DNA of 64,000 bases, taken from NCBI RefSeq assembly GCF_023534745.1, contig NZ_JAMHJQ010000004.1, positions 509,608 to 573,607 of the forward strand, given 5' to 3'. Below the pieces are notes generated by a model. It had not been told where the DNA came from, ran no database searches, and was given only the letters and a program-made list of their open reading frames with translations. Source of the DNA: Streptomyces sp. 35G-GA-8. GTDB taxonomy: Bacteria > Actinomycetota > Actinomycetes > Streptomycetales > Streptomycetaceae. The translations under genes were made by a program, and so were the position numbers. Position 1 is the first letter of the stretch, and every line of letters begins with the position of its first letter. Shown here piece after piece: positions 7,944-16,197 of the stretch.

Positions 7944-10271
7944 GTGCATTCATCTGTTCCTCCACCTTCATCGCGCCCCGAATTCCTCGGAGGTATCACT
8001 CGGGCGGGGCGCCTCTCACGGCGTACGTTCATGACGGCGGCGGGAGCGGCGGCCTTCGCGGTCTCCTCACGCACCGCCTGGGCGCGGACATCCGACGGCG
8101 ACGGCGGTAGCGCCGACGGCATGGACGCACACCGCCGCATCCTTCTCGACGCGGCCATGAAGTGGCGGCGGCTTCCATCCGGTTGGCAGTCCGCGCCCTT
8201 CTTCGGAAATGGCTTCCTCGCCGCGCATCTCTACAGCAAGGCGGGCGAGGGCAACACCCTGCGGATCATGCTCAACCACTCCCTGGTGCAGGACCAGCGC
8301 GGGCAGTGGGAGGCGGCCATCGGCTACTCCCGGCTGCCGGTCGGCTATCTCACCCTGAGCTTCGCCGGCACGGTCACGGATGTCGACTGGTCCCTGGATC
8401 CGGCGACCGCCGAGTTGAACGGCACGGTCACCACGACCGCCGGCGGCGTCCGGATGCGCGTACTGATCCTGCGCCAGAGCGATGTGCTGCTGGTGTCCCT
8501 GGAGCCCACCGCGGGCGAGCGAACGGCCGCTTGGGGGTTCACGGCACTGCCGTCGGCCACCACCAGGACCACCCGCGTCCCACCGGAGTACACCGCCAAC
8601 CCCGATCCGGCCGCGGGGCCCGGTTTCGTGGAGCAGCCACTGCACGCCGGCGGCGGGTACACCACGGCCTGGCGGGAGATCCACGAGGGCAGCGGACGGC
8701 TGCTCGCGGCCACCATCGCCTACGGCTTCCCGGATTCGACCGGTCGCGAGCGTGCGCTGACGGCCGTGGACCGCGCACTCACCACCGCCCCGGACAGGCT
8801 CGTACGTGAACACCGGGCATGGTGGGGCGACTTCTACCGGCGCAGTCTGGTCTCGGTCCCGGACAAACATCTCCAGCGCTTCTACTGGATCCAGCTCTAC
8901 AAGATGGCGTCGTCCACCGGGAACGGCTCCCCCGTACTGCCCGTCTTCGGGCCGTGGTTCCCGGAGACCGGCAACAACTGGACCAATATCTGGTGGAACC
9001 TCAACACCCAGGTCGCGTATCCGCTGATCAATGGCTCCAACCATCTTGAACTGGACGCGATCACCCCCACCTTCCGTACGTACCACCGCAATCTGGAACT
9101 CAACATCGATCCGGCCCACCGGGACGGCGCGAGCTACGCGCTCTGCCACCCGGGCGACCGGGAGCTGCGTCCGGGCCCGCGCTATGTGGGAGTGCCCGGA
9201 GTCAGCCCCAACGACCACACCGGCAATCTCACCTGGGCCATGCACAACGTGTGGCTCTCCTACCGGCACTCCATGGACCGGCGGATTCTCCAGGACGTGC
9301 TGTATCCGGTGCTCAGCCGGGCCATCGCCTATTACGCGCGCTTCCTGACCGAGGGGTCCGACGGTCTGCTGCATCTGCCGGAGACCCGGTCACCGGAGTA
9401 CGCCAACGCGTCCGACTGCACCTACGACCTCTCCTTGATCCGCTGGGGCTGCCGGACACTGCTGGAGGCTGCGCGGGTGCTGCGGATCGACGACGCGCCG
9501 ACCGCGCGCCCGCGCGACATCCTGGACCGGCTGGTGCCGTACCACCGGGGCGAGCAGGGTGTGCTGATCGGCGCGGAGGTACCGCTCGCGGAGTCGCACC
9601 GGCACTACTCGCATCTGCTGTGGCTCTACCCCCTCCAGGAGTCGCTGGACCGTACGAGCTTCGAGCACTGGGCGGGCATGAGGGAGCGCTGGCACGGCTA
9701 CAGCTTCGCTGCCGCCGCCTCGATGGAGACCCTCTTCGGCAACGCGGACCGGGCGCTGTCGTATCTGAAGTTCTTCACCGACGGGAACACCGTCGACAGC
9801 ACGCAGTTGACGCCGAACACCATGTACCGGGAGGGCTCCAACTTCGCCATCGAGAGCCCGCTCGCCGCCGCCCAGTCGCTGCTGGACATGCTGGTCCAGA
9901 GCCATGGCGGTACGGTCCGCGTGTTCCCCGCCGTCCCCTCGGGCTGGGCGGACGCCTCTGTCCAACGCCTGCGTACCCAGGGCGCGTTTCTCGTCGACGC
10001 GTCACGCTCGGCCGGCCGTACCGACTGGGTGACGGTACGGAGCGAGGCGGGCGCCCCGCTGGTACTGGAGCACGGCATCGAGGGCGCGATCGACGTTCGC
10101 GACGAGCACGGCCGGAAACTGCCGTACCGAGGCACCGGGACCATCACCGTCGATCTGCCGAAAGGCCGTACCGCCGTGGTCACCCCCAGGGGCTCGAATC
10201 CGGTTCTACGACCGCGCGACGTACGGGCGGACGGCACGTACCCGCGCTGGGGACTGCCCGAGCCGGACTGA
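7944..10271 (+). CDS. Tat-exported GH95-like glycosidase (alpha-L-fucosidase family)
   Basis: 775-aa protein with a twin-arginine signal (LSRRTFMTAAGAAAFAV, residues about 24-40), so predicted to be exported folded. The rest resembles glycosyl hydrolase family 95: an N-terminal beta-sandwich (PFFGNGFLAAHLYS), a central (alpha/alpha)6 barrel with NNWTNIWWNLNTQ, and a C-terminal beta domain. GH95 members act on alpha-L-fucosides or L-galactosides; the substrate here is unproven. GTG start preceded by GACAGGGGA. A single-gene unit between terminator 7776-7811 and a 268-bp gap; no transporter or fucose pathway genes adjoin it. Confidence 0.8.
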   Translation: MHSSVPPPSSRPEFLGGITRAGRLSRRTFMTAAGAAAFAVSSRTAWARTSDGDGGSADGMDAHRRILLDAAMKWRRLPSGWQSAPFFGNGFLAAHLYSKAGEGNTLRIMLNHSLVQDQRGQWEAAIGYSRLPVGYLTLSFAGTVTDVDWSLDPATAELNGTVTTTAGGVRMRVLILRQSDVLLVSLEPTAGERTAAWGFTALPSATTRTTRVPPEYTANPDPAAGPGFVEQPLHAGGGYTTAWREIHEGSGRLLAATIAYGFPDSTGRERALTAVDRALTTAPDRLVREHRAWWGDFYRRSLVSVPDKHLQRFYWIQLYKMASSTGNGSPVLPVFGPWFPETGNNWTNIWWNLNTQVAYPLINGSNHLELDAITPTFRTYHRNLELNIDPAHRDGASYALCHPGDRELRPGPRYVGVPGVSPNDHTGNLTWAMHNVWLSYRHSMDRRILQDVLYPVLSRAIAYYARFLTEGSDGLLHLPETRSPEYANASDCTYDLSLIRWGCRTLLEAARVLRIDDAPTARPRDILDRLVPYHRGEQGVLIGAEVPLAESHRHYSHLLWLYPLQESLDRTSFEHWAGMRERWHGYSFAAAASMETLFGNADRALSYLKFFTDGNTVDSTQLTPNTMYREGSNFAIESPLAAAQSLLDMLVQSHGGTVRVFPAVPSGWADASVQRLRTQGAFLVDASRSAGRTDWVTVRSEAGAPLVLEHGIEGAIDVRDEHGRKLPYRGTGTITVDLPKGRTAVVTPRGSNPVLRPRDVRADGTYPRWGLPEPD

Positions 10272-10398
10272 TGGTGCGCCTGTTTTCATGCCCCCGATGC
10301 GGCCCATCCGTATCACTTGAGGTGCCCGCGCCAAATGTGCCGCATGCGCCACAAAGGTCCCTCTACCGTCACACATATCTCCATTACACGGTCCTTCC

Positions 10399-10414
10399 GT
10401 CACAGGGAGGTGAC
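10399..10414. promoter_or_regulatory. Inverted repeat GTCAC-N6-GTGAC
   Basis: In the 268-bp gap before the small HTH gene, GTCAC (10399-10403) and GTGAC (10410-10414) form a symmetric site spaced by 6 nt, 126 bp upstream of that gene's ATG. It could be an operator; nothing else is evident in 10272-10539. Confidence 0.3.
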
Positions 10415-10539
10415 AAATCCGCTCTCCTCATCACTCCCTGTCGCTCGGGGGGCACAGGGTGGGTGATCACCAGCGTCGTGCCGCAGCTCCCCAGACGGCC
10501 CACCGGCCTCCCTGCGGCGGACGCGGGGAGGTGTCACTG

Positions 10540-10737
10540 ATGACGGACAGAAGGCTCTGGTCATACAAGGAGATCGCGGCGCACATCAGCGTGCAGCCGG
10601 ACACCGTCCGCTCGTACCGCAAGCACGGACTGCTTCCACCGCCCGACCATGTGGAGAGCGGAAAGCCCTACTGGTACGCGGACACCGTCCGCGCCTGGGT
10701 GGCCCAGCGTCCCGGCAACAGAAGCAACAGAGGCTGA
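10540..10737 (+). CDS. Small helix-turn-helix DNA-binding protein
   Basis: 65-aa protein consisting almost wholly of a winged-helix/MerR-like DNA-binding fold. WSYKEIAAHISVQPDTVRSY is the HTH, RKHGLLPPPDH the wing, and YWYADTVRAWVAQRPG the C-terminal helix. The pattern resembles excisionase/AlpA/BldC-type small regulators. ATG 10540 has GGGGAGGTG just upstream; a longer frame from 10459 has no such site. It stands alone, convergent with the MMPL gene, with no integrase nearby, so a chromosomal regulator is more likely than a prophage remnant. Target unknown. Confidence 0.75.
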   Translation: MTDRRLWSYKEIAAHISVQPDTVRSYRKHGLLPPPDHVESGKPYWYADTVRAWVAQRPGNRSNRG

Positions 10738-10834
10738 AGCGACAGAGGGTGAGCGAGGCGTCGGCCGCCCGCCCGCCGTGGGCCCGCACCGATCCGGTAC
10801 GGGCTCACGGCCCCCGTTCCGCCTCGGTCAGGCG

Positions 10835-13099
10835 TCAGACACCCGCCGTGTCCCGGTCCCGGACAGAGGGCTCCGTCCGAGCCGGATCCCCCGCGCCCTC
10901 GTCAGCGATCGGTTTCGACTCGCCCTCACTCAGCCCGAACCGGTCATGGAAGCGGCGCAGCGGCCCGGGAGCCCACCACGTCGCCCTGCCCGTCAGCTTC
11001 ATCACCGCGGGCACCAGCAGGCTGCGGACCACCATCGCGTCCATGAGTACGGCGAGCGCGATACCGAGCCCGAGCATCTTCGTGTTGGTCACCCGGGAGG
11101 TGCCTATGCCCACCATGACCACCGCGAGGATCACAGCCGCCGCCGTGATCAGTCCACCGGTACGCCGGAGGCCGAAGGTCACCGCCTGTTCGTGGTCGCC
11201 GCTCCTGTCGTACTCCTCCTTGATCCGGGAGAGCAGGAAGACGCCGTAGTCCATGGAGAGTCCGAAGGCGACACAGAACATCAGGACCGGCAGGGTCGTC
11301 TCGATGTCACCGGTGGCGGTGAAGCCGAGCAGCCCGGAGAGGTTGCCGTCCTGGAAGACCCAGACCACCGCCCCGAACATCGCGGTGAGACTCAGCGCGT
11401 TGAGCACGACCGCCTGCACCGGAATCAGCACGCTTCCGGTGAGGAGGAAGACCAGCAGCAGGGTCACCACCACGATGATGGCCACCGCCCAGGGCAGCCG
11501 GTCGGCGATCGCGTCCTTGGAGTCGACCAGGACGGCGGCGGTGCCGGTCACCGATGTGTCGAACGCGGCCGGTTCGGCGCGGATGTCACGGACAAGCTGC
11601 TGGGCCCCGGGCCCCACGGCCTCTCCCTCGGCCCGCACCGTGAAGTACCCGTGTTCGCCCGAGGTGACGGGCCCCTCGACCCCGAGCACCCCCGGCAGAG
11701 CCGCTATCCGGCTGCGGTAGTCGGCGTATTCGGCGGGCGTGGCAGCGCCCTCCACGAACACCTCCAGGCCCCCGCTGGGACTGCCGGGAAAGCCGTCCCG
11801 TATCTCCTCCTGGACCACCCGGGAGTCGGCGCTCGCCGGCAGCTGCCGGTAGTCGGCGGTGCCGAACGTGGCTCCCAGGAAGGGAAGTCCGAGCACGATC
11901 AGCCCGGCCGCCGTCGCGAGGGCGAAGACCGGCGCCCGGCGCATCACCAGCGCTGCCGTACGCCCCCAGCCGGCCCCCGGCTCGGCGGACGCGCCCGCGG
12001 CTCCCGATCCGTCCCGCGCCCCGGACTTGCGCCGCCCCCGGCGCAGCAGCACCCGTAGGTCCAGCGCGTTGACCCGGTGGCCCAGCAGCATCAGCGCGGC
12101 CGGCAGCAGTATCAGTGCGGCCGCCGCCGCCAGCAGCACCACCGCGATCCCGGCATAGGCGAACGAGCGCAGGAAGTACTGGGGGAAGACCATCATGGCG
12201 GCCAGCGACACCGCGACCGTCAGCGCGGAGAACAGCACCGTCCGCCCGGCGGTGCGCAGCGTGACGCCCACGGCGTCCCGTACCTCGGCTCCCCCGGCCA
12301 GCTCCTCGCGGAACCGGCGCACGATGAACAGGGCGTAGTCCACGGCCAGTCCGAGCCCCAGGGCCGTGGTGAGATTCTGCGCGAAGACCGAGACGTCGGT
12401 GAGCTCGGTGATCCCGCGCAGTACCGCGTTCGTCCCCAGGATGGCGACGATGCCGAGCCCTAGCGGCAGAAGTGCGGCCACCGCGCTGCCGAAGACCATC
12501 ACCAGCAGGACCAGCGTCACCGGCAGGGCGATCAGCTCGGCCCGGAGCAGATCCTCCTTGATGAGGTCCTGCATCTCGTGCTGCACGGCGACGGGTCCGC
12601 CGAGGGAGACCTCCAACGGTCCGTGCGTGCCGCGGAATTCGGGCGCTATCCGGTCCAGGGCCGCGGCGGCCGTCTTCTCATCGCCCTCGATCCTCGCCGC
12701 GATCAGCGCTTCCCGGCCGTCCTCGGCGCGCAGCGCGGCCGATCCGGTCCCCCAGTAGGACCCGACCCCGGTGATGTCCGGCTCGGCCGCGAGCCGGTCC
12801 GTGAGGCGCTGGGCCGCCGCGGCCACCGCGGGGTCGTCCACACCCCGGCTCCCGCTGTCGACGAGCAGCAACAGATTGGGCTGGGAAGCCGGGAACTCCC
12901 GCTCCAGCGCCCGGGTCGCGTATGTCGACTCGGCGGCCGGATCCGCCCAGCCGCCGCTGCCCATCCGGTCGGCGACGCCGCTTCCGGCGAAGACGGCCAG
13001 GGCCGTGATCACCAGTGCGACCAGTAGAGAGAGCCTCGGGCGCGCGGTGACGAACCGGGTCCATCCCCCAAGACTCGGTTCCGTATTGACTTCGGACAT
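10835..13099 (-). CDS. MMPL/RND-family membrane transporter
   Basis: 754-aa MMPL protein with the duplicated RND layout: TM1 (LSLLVALVITALAVFAGSG, from about residue 19), an extracytoplasmic loop, five TM helices with LTTALGLGLAVDYALFIVRR, then a second repeat with CVAFGLSMDYGVFLLSRIKEEY. The paired DYALF/DYGVF motifs carry the proton-relay Asp residues. Probably exports a lipid or hydrophobic small molecule; substrate unknown. Divergent from a TetR gene across a 144-bp region with a strong palindrome, so regulation by that TetR is likely. Confidence 0.88.
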   Translation of the reverse strand: MSEVNTEPSLGGWTRFVTARPRLSLLVALVITALAVFAGSGVADRMGSGGWADPAAESTYATRALEREFPASQPNLLLLVDSGSRGVDDPAVAAAAQRLTDRLAAEPDITGVGSYWGTGSAALRAEDGREALIAARIEGDEKTAAAALDRIAPEFRGTHGPLEVSLGGPVAVQHEMQDLIKEDLLRAELIALPVTLVLLVMVFGSAVAALLPLGLGIVAILGTNAVLRGITELTDVSVFAQNLTTALGLGLAVDYALFIVRRFREELAGGAEVRDAVGVTLRTAGRTVLFSALTVAVSLAAMMVFPQYFLRSFAYAGIAVVLLAAAAALILLPAALMLLGHRVNALDLRVLLRRGRRKSGARDGSGAAGASAEPGAGWGRTAALVMRRAPVFALATAAGLIVLGLPFLGATFGTADYRQLPASADSRVVQEEIRDGFPGSPSGGLEVFVEGAATPAEYADYRSRIAALPGVLGVEGPVTSGEHGYFTVRAEGEAVGPGAQQLVRDIRAEPAAFDTSVTGTAAVLVDSKDAIADRLPWAVAIIVVVTLLLVFLLTGSVLIPVQAVVLNALSLTAMFGAVVWVFQDGNLSGLLGFTATGDIETTLPVLMFCVAFGLSMDYGVFLLSRIKEEYDRSGDHEQAVTFGLRRTGGLITAAAVILAVVMVGIGTSRVTNTKMLGLGIALAVLMDAMVVRSLLVPAVMKLTGRATWWAPGPLRRFHDRFGLSEGESKPIADEGAGDPARTEPSVRDRDTAGV

Positions 13100-13164
13100 G
13101 GTGCGGTGTCCCCTTCACCGTGACCCGTGGCATGGGTCAGTCATTGTCATAGAATAGAAGAACA

Positions 13165-13207
13165 CGAGTCATCGCTCGCATTAATCAATAATGCGAGCCA
13201 CCACTCG
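13165..13207. promoter_or_regulatory. 43-bp palindromic TetR operator
   Basis: Perfect inner arms CTCGCATTA (13175-13183) and TAATGCGAG (13189-13197) flank 5 nt. Symmetric outer arms CGAGT (13165-13169) and ACTCG (13203-13207) each sit 5 nt further out. This large dyad lies between the divergent MMPL and TetR starts, 37 bp before the tetR ATG, and is AT-rich relative to its surroundings. Expected to bind the TetR and repress both genes. Confidence 0.8.
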
Positions 13208-13243
13208 CGTTTGTCAACCGATCCAGGAAAGCCGGGGATTCAT

Positions 13244-13885
13244 ATGCCGGAGGCCAAGAACGGCAGCGAGAACGGGACGGGAAAGCCGCGCCGCCGTCAG
13301 GCCCGCGGCGAGCGCCGCATCGCCCAGCTCCTCGAAGCGGCGGCCAGCGTCTTCTGCACCACCGGCTACACCGCGGCGAGCACCAACTCCATCGCCCGTG
13401 AGGCCGGAGTCTCCCCGGGCACGCTCTACCAGTTCTTCCCGAACAAGGAAGCCATCGCGGTGGAGCTGGGCGATCAGCTGCTGACGCGCTGGCGCGCCAC
13501 CTACGGTCAGGCGTTCACCTCGGCCCACCTCGAACTGCCGCTGGACCAGCTACTGGACGCCGTCCTCGACCCACTGATCCAGTTCAACTTCGAGAACCCC
13601 GCCTTCGGCGTCCTCATGCACGGCCCCGACATCCCCGGCCAGGTCACCCGGGAGCACGACGCCCTGCACTCCTCCATGCTCACCCGGGTCGAGGAAGTCC
13701 TCGCCGGCTACCTCCCCGCCACACCCGAGCCGGAGATCACCCGGGTCGCACACATGGTCTTCGCCGTGTACAAGGCGGGCATGGACGTGGTCCTCGCCGC
13801 GGAGCCCGCCGAACGGGACGCGTACATCGCCGAGCTGAAAACGATGCTCTTCCGCTACATCGATCCGCTCGTCGGGGATTGCTGA
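13244..13885 (+). CDS. TetR-family transcriptional regulator of the MMPL exporter
   Basis: 213-aa one-component repressor. The N-terminal HTH spans RIAQLLEAAASVFCTTGYTAASTNSIAREAGVSP... through GTLYQFFPNKEAIAVELG (about residues 22-75); the rest is the helical ligand-binding domain. Start at ATG 13244; the frame is open upstream through the operator, but those codons are not plausible protein. Divergence from the MMPL gene and the 43-bp palindrome suggest autorepression and induction by the exported compound. Confidence 0.88.
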   Translation: MPEAKNGSENGTGKPRRRQARGERRIAQLLEAAASVFCTTGYTAASTNSIAREAGVSPGTLYQFFPNKEAIAVELGDQLLTRWRATYGQAFTSAHLELPLDQLLDAVLDPLIQFNFENPAFGVLMHGPDIPGQVTREHDALHSSMLTRVEEVLAGYLPATPEPEITRVAHMVFAVYKAGMDVVLAAEPAERDAYIAELKTMLFRYIDPLVGDC

Positions 13886-13920
13886 CTCGGCGGCCACCAC
13901 CGGGGCCAGGTTCTGCTTCA

Positions 13921-13935
13921 TACCCCCTAGGGGTA
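13921..13935. promoter_or_regulatory. CsoR-like copper operator
   Basis: TACCCC-CTA-GGGGTA, a GC-rich dyad flanked by AT, sits 89 bp upstream of copZ. It resembles the G-tract palindromes recognised by CsoR-type copper repressors of actinobacteria. No csoR gene is in the window. Confidence 0.6.
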
Positions 13936-14023
13936 AAATCGCGGATGTCGGGGAGTCACGCGGTCCACGCGCGCCCCCGACACGCCACCCGTCCCCACGT
14001 CAGCCCCGAAGAGGAGAAACGCC

Positions 14024-14257
14024 ATGACCGCCGAGACGAAGAACGAGGTCACCACCGTCTACCAGGTCACCGGTATGACCTGTGGACACTGCGAGGGGGC
14101 CGTCTCCAGCGAGATCTCCGGGATCGAGGGCGTCACGTCCGTGGAGGCCACGGCCGCCACGGGCCGGGTGACCGTCGTATCCCAGGCCCCGCTGGACGAG
14201 GAGGCCGTCCGCGCCGCCGTCGACGAAGCCGGGTACGAGCTGGCCGGACAGGCCTGA
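14024..14257 (+). CDS. copZ: Heavy-metal-associated (CopZ-type) copper chaperone
   Basis: 77-aa ferredoxin-like HMA domain with the Cu(I)-binding motif GMTCGHC (Cys20, Cys23) in the first loop and a conserved C-terminal DEAGYELAG. It delivers Cu(I) to a P1B ATPase and/or CsoR. ATG start behind GAAGAGGAG. Chaperone genes of this kind usually adjoin copA; here no ATPase follows, so it is an orphan transcribed from its own CsoR-like promoter region. Confidence 0.9.
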   Translation: MTAETKNEVTTVYQVTGMTCGHCEGAVSSEISGIEGVTSVEATAATGRVTVVSQAPLDEEAVRAAVDEAGYELAGQA

Positions 14258-14350
14258 CCGCGCGATCAGAGGCAGGGGCTCGCCCGCCCCTCCGTTTATG
14301 TGGTTAGCACCTTCTATGTGCCTACGGTCCTTCACATGCGCCACAGGACC

Positions 14351-14379
14351 TTCACAAAGAGATCTAGATCACATAGATT
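14351..14379 (+). promoter_or_regulatory. Strong sigma70-like promoter
   Basis: TTCACA (14351-14356), exact 17-nt spacer, TAGATT (14374-14379), in an unusually AT-rich patch. It is preceded by another CCTTCACA at about 14330 and inverted GGTCCT/AGGACC arms. Predicted start near 14387, reading toward the small ORF at 14421. Confidence 0.6.
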
Positions 14380-14420
14380 GAGGGGTAACCATTAGGTCGA
14401 CTCGCGAGTCTAAGAGGACG

Positions 14421-14525
14421 ATGCCAGAGAACGTCTTGGGGGACGTTCGACGGGATCGTGTGGGACGTCTTGGGGGACGTCTCATGCACGCGATTGGCCG
14501 GGGCACGTGCACCGGGGAGCTTTGA
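14421..14525 (+). CDS. Candidate 34-aa small ORF
   Basis: ATG at 14421 preceded by AGAGGAC, ending TGA at 14525. The predicted peptide is basic and Gly-rich with one Cys (begins MPENVLGDVRRD, ends GRGTCTGEL). I do not recognise it. Part of its length is encoded by two copies of a GACGTCTTGGGGGACGTC-type element, so the coding status is uncertain; the unit may instead make a structured RNA. Promoter 14351-14379 and terminator 14629-14679 bracket it as a stand-alone transcript of about 290 nt. Confidence 0.35.
   Translation: MPENVLGDVRRDRVGRLGGRLMHAIGRGTCTGEL
14430..14481. repeat. Two copies of ACGTC-TTGGGG-GACGT
   Basis: The self-complementary element ACGTCTTGGGGGACGT occurs at 14431-14446 and 14465-14480, 34 nt apart. 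Each copy can form a 5-bp stem with a G-rich loop. They lie just downstream of the predicted transcription start, so they could act as RNA hairpins or DNA operators. Confidence 0.65.
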
Positions 14526-14628
14526 GCGGCCCTCCCGTACGTACCCCGGTCCGACCGCTAGTAGCCGTTGATGGTTACGGCAGACGCCCGGCCCGGATCC
14601 CGTGGGGGGAATCCGCTCCGGGGATATG

Positions 14629-14679
14629 GAAAGCGCCCCGTTCGCCGACCCGTGGGGGGATCGGCGGCGGGGCGCTTTT
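14629..14679. terminator. Bidirectional intrinsic terminator
   Basis: AAAGCGCCCCG (14630-14640) pairs with 14668-14678, and an inner CGCCGA/TCGGCG stem extends the hairpin. TTTT follows on the plus strand and runs of A precede it, so it should terminate both the small plus-strand unit and citA from the minus strand. Confidence 0.85.
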
Positions 14680-14765
14680 CGCTGCGTACACCCGGCGTAC
14701 ACCGGCGTGCGCGGTACGAGCGGGCGCGCCGGGCCCTCGGGGGCCCGGGCGCGGGGAAGCGTGGG

Positions 14766-16064
14766 TCAGCGGGCCTCGACCGGAACGAAGTCGCGCAGGA
14801 CCTCGCCCGTGTAGATCTGGCGCGGACGGCCGATACGGGAGCCCGGCTCCTTGATCATCTCGTGCCACTGGGCGATCCAGCCGGGCAGCCGGCCGAGCGC
14901 GAAGAGAACGGTGAACATCTCGGTCGGGAAGCCCATGGCCCGGTAGATCAGACCGGTGTAGAAGTCCACGTTCGGGTAGAGCTTCCGCTCGACGAAGTAG
15001 TCGTCGGCGAGCGCGTGCTCTTCGAGCTTGAGCGCGATGTCGAGCAGCTCGTCGGACTTGCCGAGAGCCGAGAGGACGTCGTGCGCCGCCGCCTTGATGA
15101 TCTTCGCCCGGGGGTCGAAGTTCTTGTAGACGCGGTGCCCGAAGCCCATGAGCTTCACGCCGTCTTCCTTGTTCTTCACCTTGCGGATGAAGGAGTCCAC
15201 ATCGCCGCCGGACGCCTGGATGCCCTCAAGCATCTCCAGCACCGACTGGTTGGCGCCACCGTGCAGCGGGCCCCACAGGGCGCTGATGCCGGCGGAGATC
15301 GAGGCGAACATGTTGGCCTGCGAGGAGCCGACCAGACGCACGGTGGAGGTCGAACAGTTCTGCTCGTGGTCCGCGTGCAGGATCAGCAGCTTGTCCAGGG
15401 CGGCGACCACGACCGGGTCCGGCACATACTCCTGCGCGGGGACCGAGAAGGTCATCCGCAGGAAGTTCTCGACGTACCCCAGGTCATTGCGCGGGTAGAC
15501 GAAGGGGTGGCCGATCGACTTCTTGTACGCGTACGCCGCGATGGTGGGCAGCTTGGCGAGCAGCCGGATCGTGGAGAGATGACGCTGCTTCTCGTCGAAC
15601 GGGTTGTGGCTGTCCTGGTAGAACGTGGACAGCGCGCTGACCACGGAGGACAGCATCGCCATCGGGTGGGCGTCGCGCGGGAAGCCGTCGTAGAACCGCT
15701 TGACGTCCTCGTGCAGCAGCGTGTGCTGGGTGATCTCGTTCTTGAACGACGCCAGCTGGTCGACCGTCGGCAGCTCGCCGTTGATCAGCAGATACGCCAC
15801 CTCGACGAAGCTGGAACGCTCCGCCAGCTGCTCGATCGGATAGCCGCGGTAGCGCAGGATGCCCTGCTCGCCGTCGAGATAGGTGATCGCGGACTTGTAG
15901 GCGGCGGTATTGCCGTATCCACTGTCCAGTGTCACCAGACCGGTCTGGGAACGGAGCTTCCCGATGTCGAAGCCCGTATCGCCGACGGTGCTGTTGATCA
16001 CCGGGTAGGTGTACTCGCCGTCGCCGTACCGCAGTACTACCGCGTTGTCGCGTTTCTCGCTCAC
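14766..16064 (-). CDS. citA: Citrate synthase
   Basis: Condenses acetyl-CoA and oxaloacetate at entry to the TCA cycle. 432 aa, type II (hexameric-type) citrate synthase. Catalytic His in WGPLHGGANQSVLEML, His in MGFGHRVYKNFDPR and Asp in YPNVDFYTGLIYRAMG are all present. Start chosen at GTG 16064 (SEKRDNAVVLRYGDG), behind GAGGGA and matching related proteins from memory; the frame opens further to 16121 with an atypical Arg-rich extension. Monocistronic, ended by the hairpin at 14629-14679. Confidence 0.95.
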   Translation of the reverse strand: MSEKRDNAVVLRYGDGEYTYPVINSTVGDTGFDIGKLRSQTGLVTLDSGYGNTAAYKSAITYLDGEQGILRYRGYPIEQLAERSSFVEVAYLLINGELPTVDQLASFKNEITQHTLLHEDVKRFYDGFPRDAHPMAMLSSVVSALSTFYQDSHNPFDEKQRHLSTIRLLAKLPTIAAYAYKKSIGHPFVYPRNDLGYVENFLRMTFSVPAQEYVPDPVVVAALDKLLILHADHEQNCSTSTVRLVGSSQANMFASISAGISALWGPLHGGANQSVLEMLEGIQASGGDVDSFIRKVKNKEDGVKLMGFGHRVYKNFDPRAKIIKAAAHDVLSALGKSDELLDIALKLEEHALADDYFVERKLYPNVDFYTGLIYRAMGFPTEMFTVLFALGRLPGWIAQWHEMIKEPGSRIGRPRQIYTGEVLRDFVPVEAR

Positions 16065-16169
16065 GTCATCCCTCACCGACGTAGTGCCTCTTCTTCGAGG
16101 TGCCCTGACTGTCTCTACCATCCCCCATTTGGCTCAGGAGAGTGCACTCGGGGTCGACTTTTAGGCCTT

Positions 16170-16192
16170 TTGGCGGCACTCAGTGCCGCCAA
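16170..16192. terminator. Hairpin after recD2
   Basis: TTGGCGGCAC (16170-16179) and GTGCCGCCAA (16183-16192) form a perfect 10-bp stem with a 3-nt loop just past the helicase stop codon, in front of citA. Confidence 0.7.
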
Positions 16193-16197
16193 CCTGT

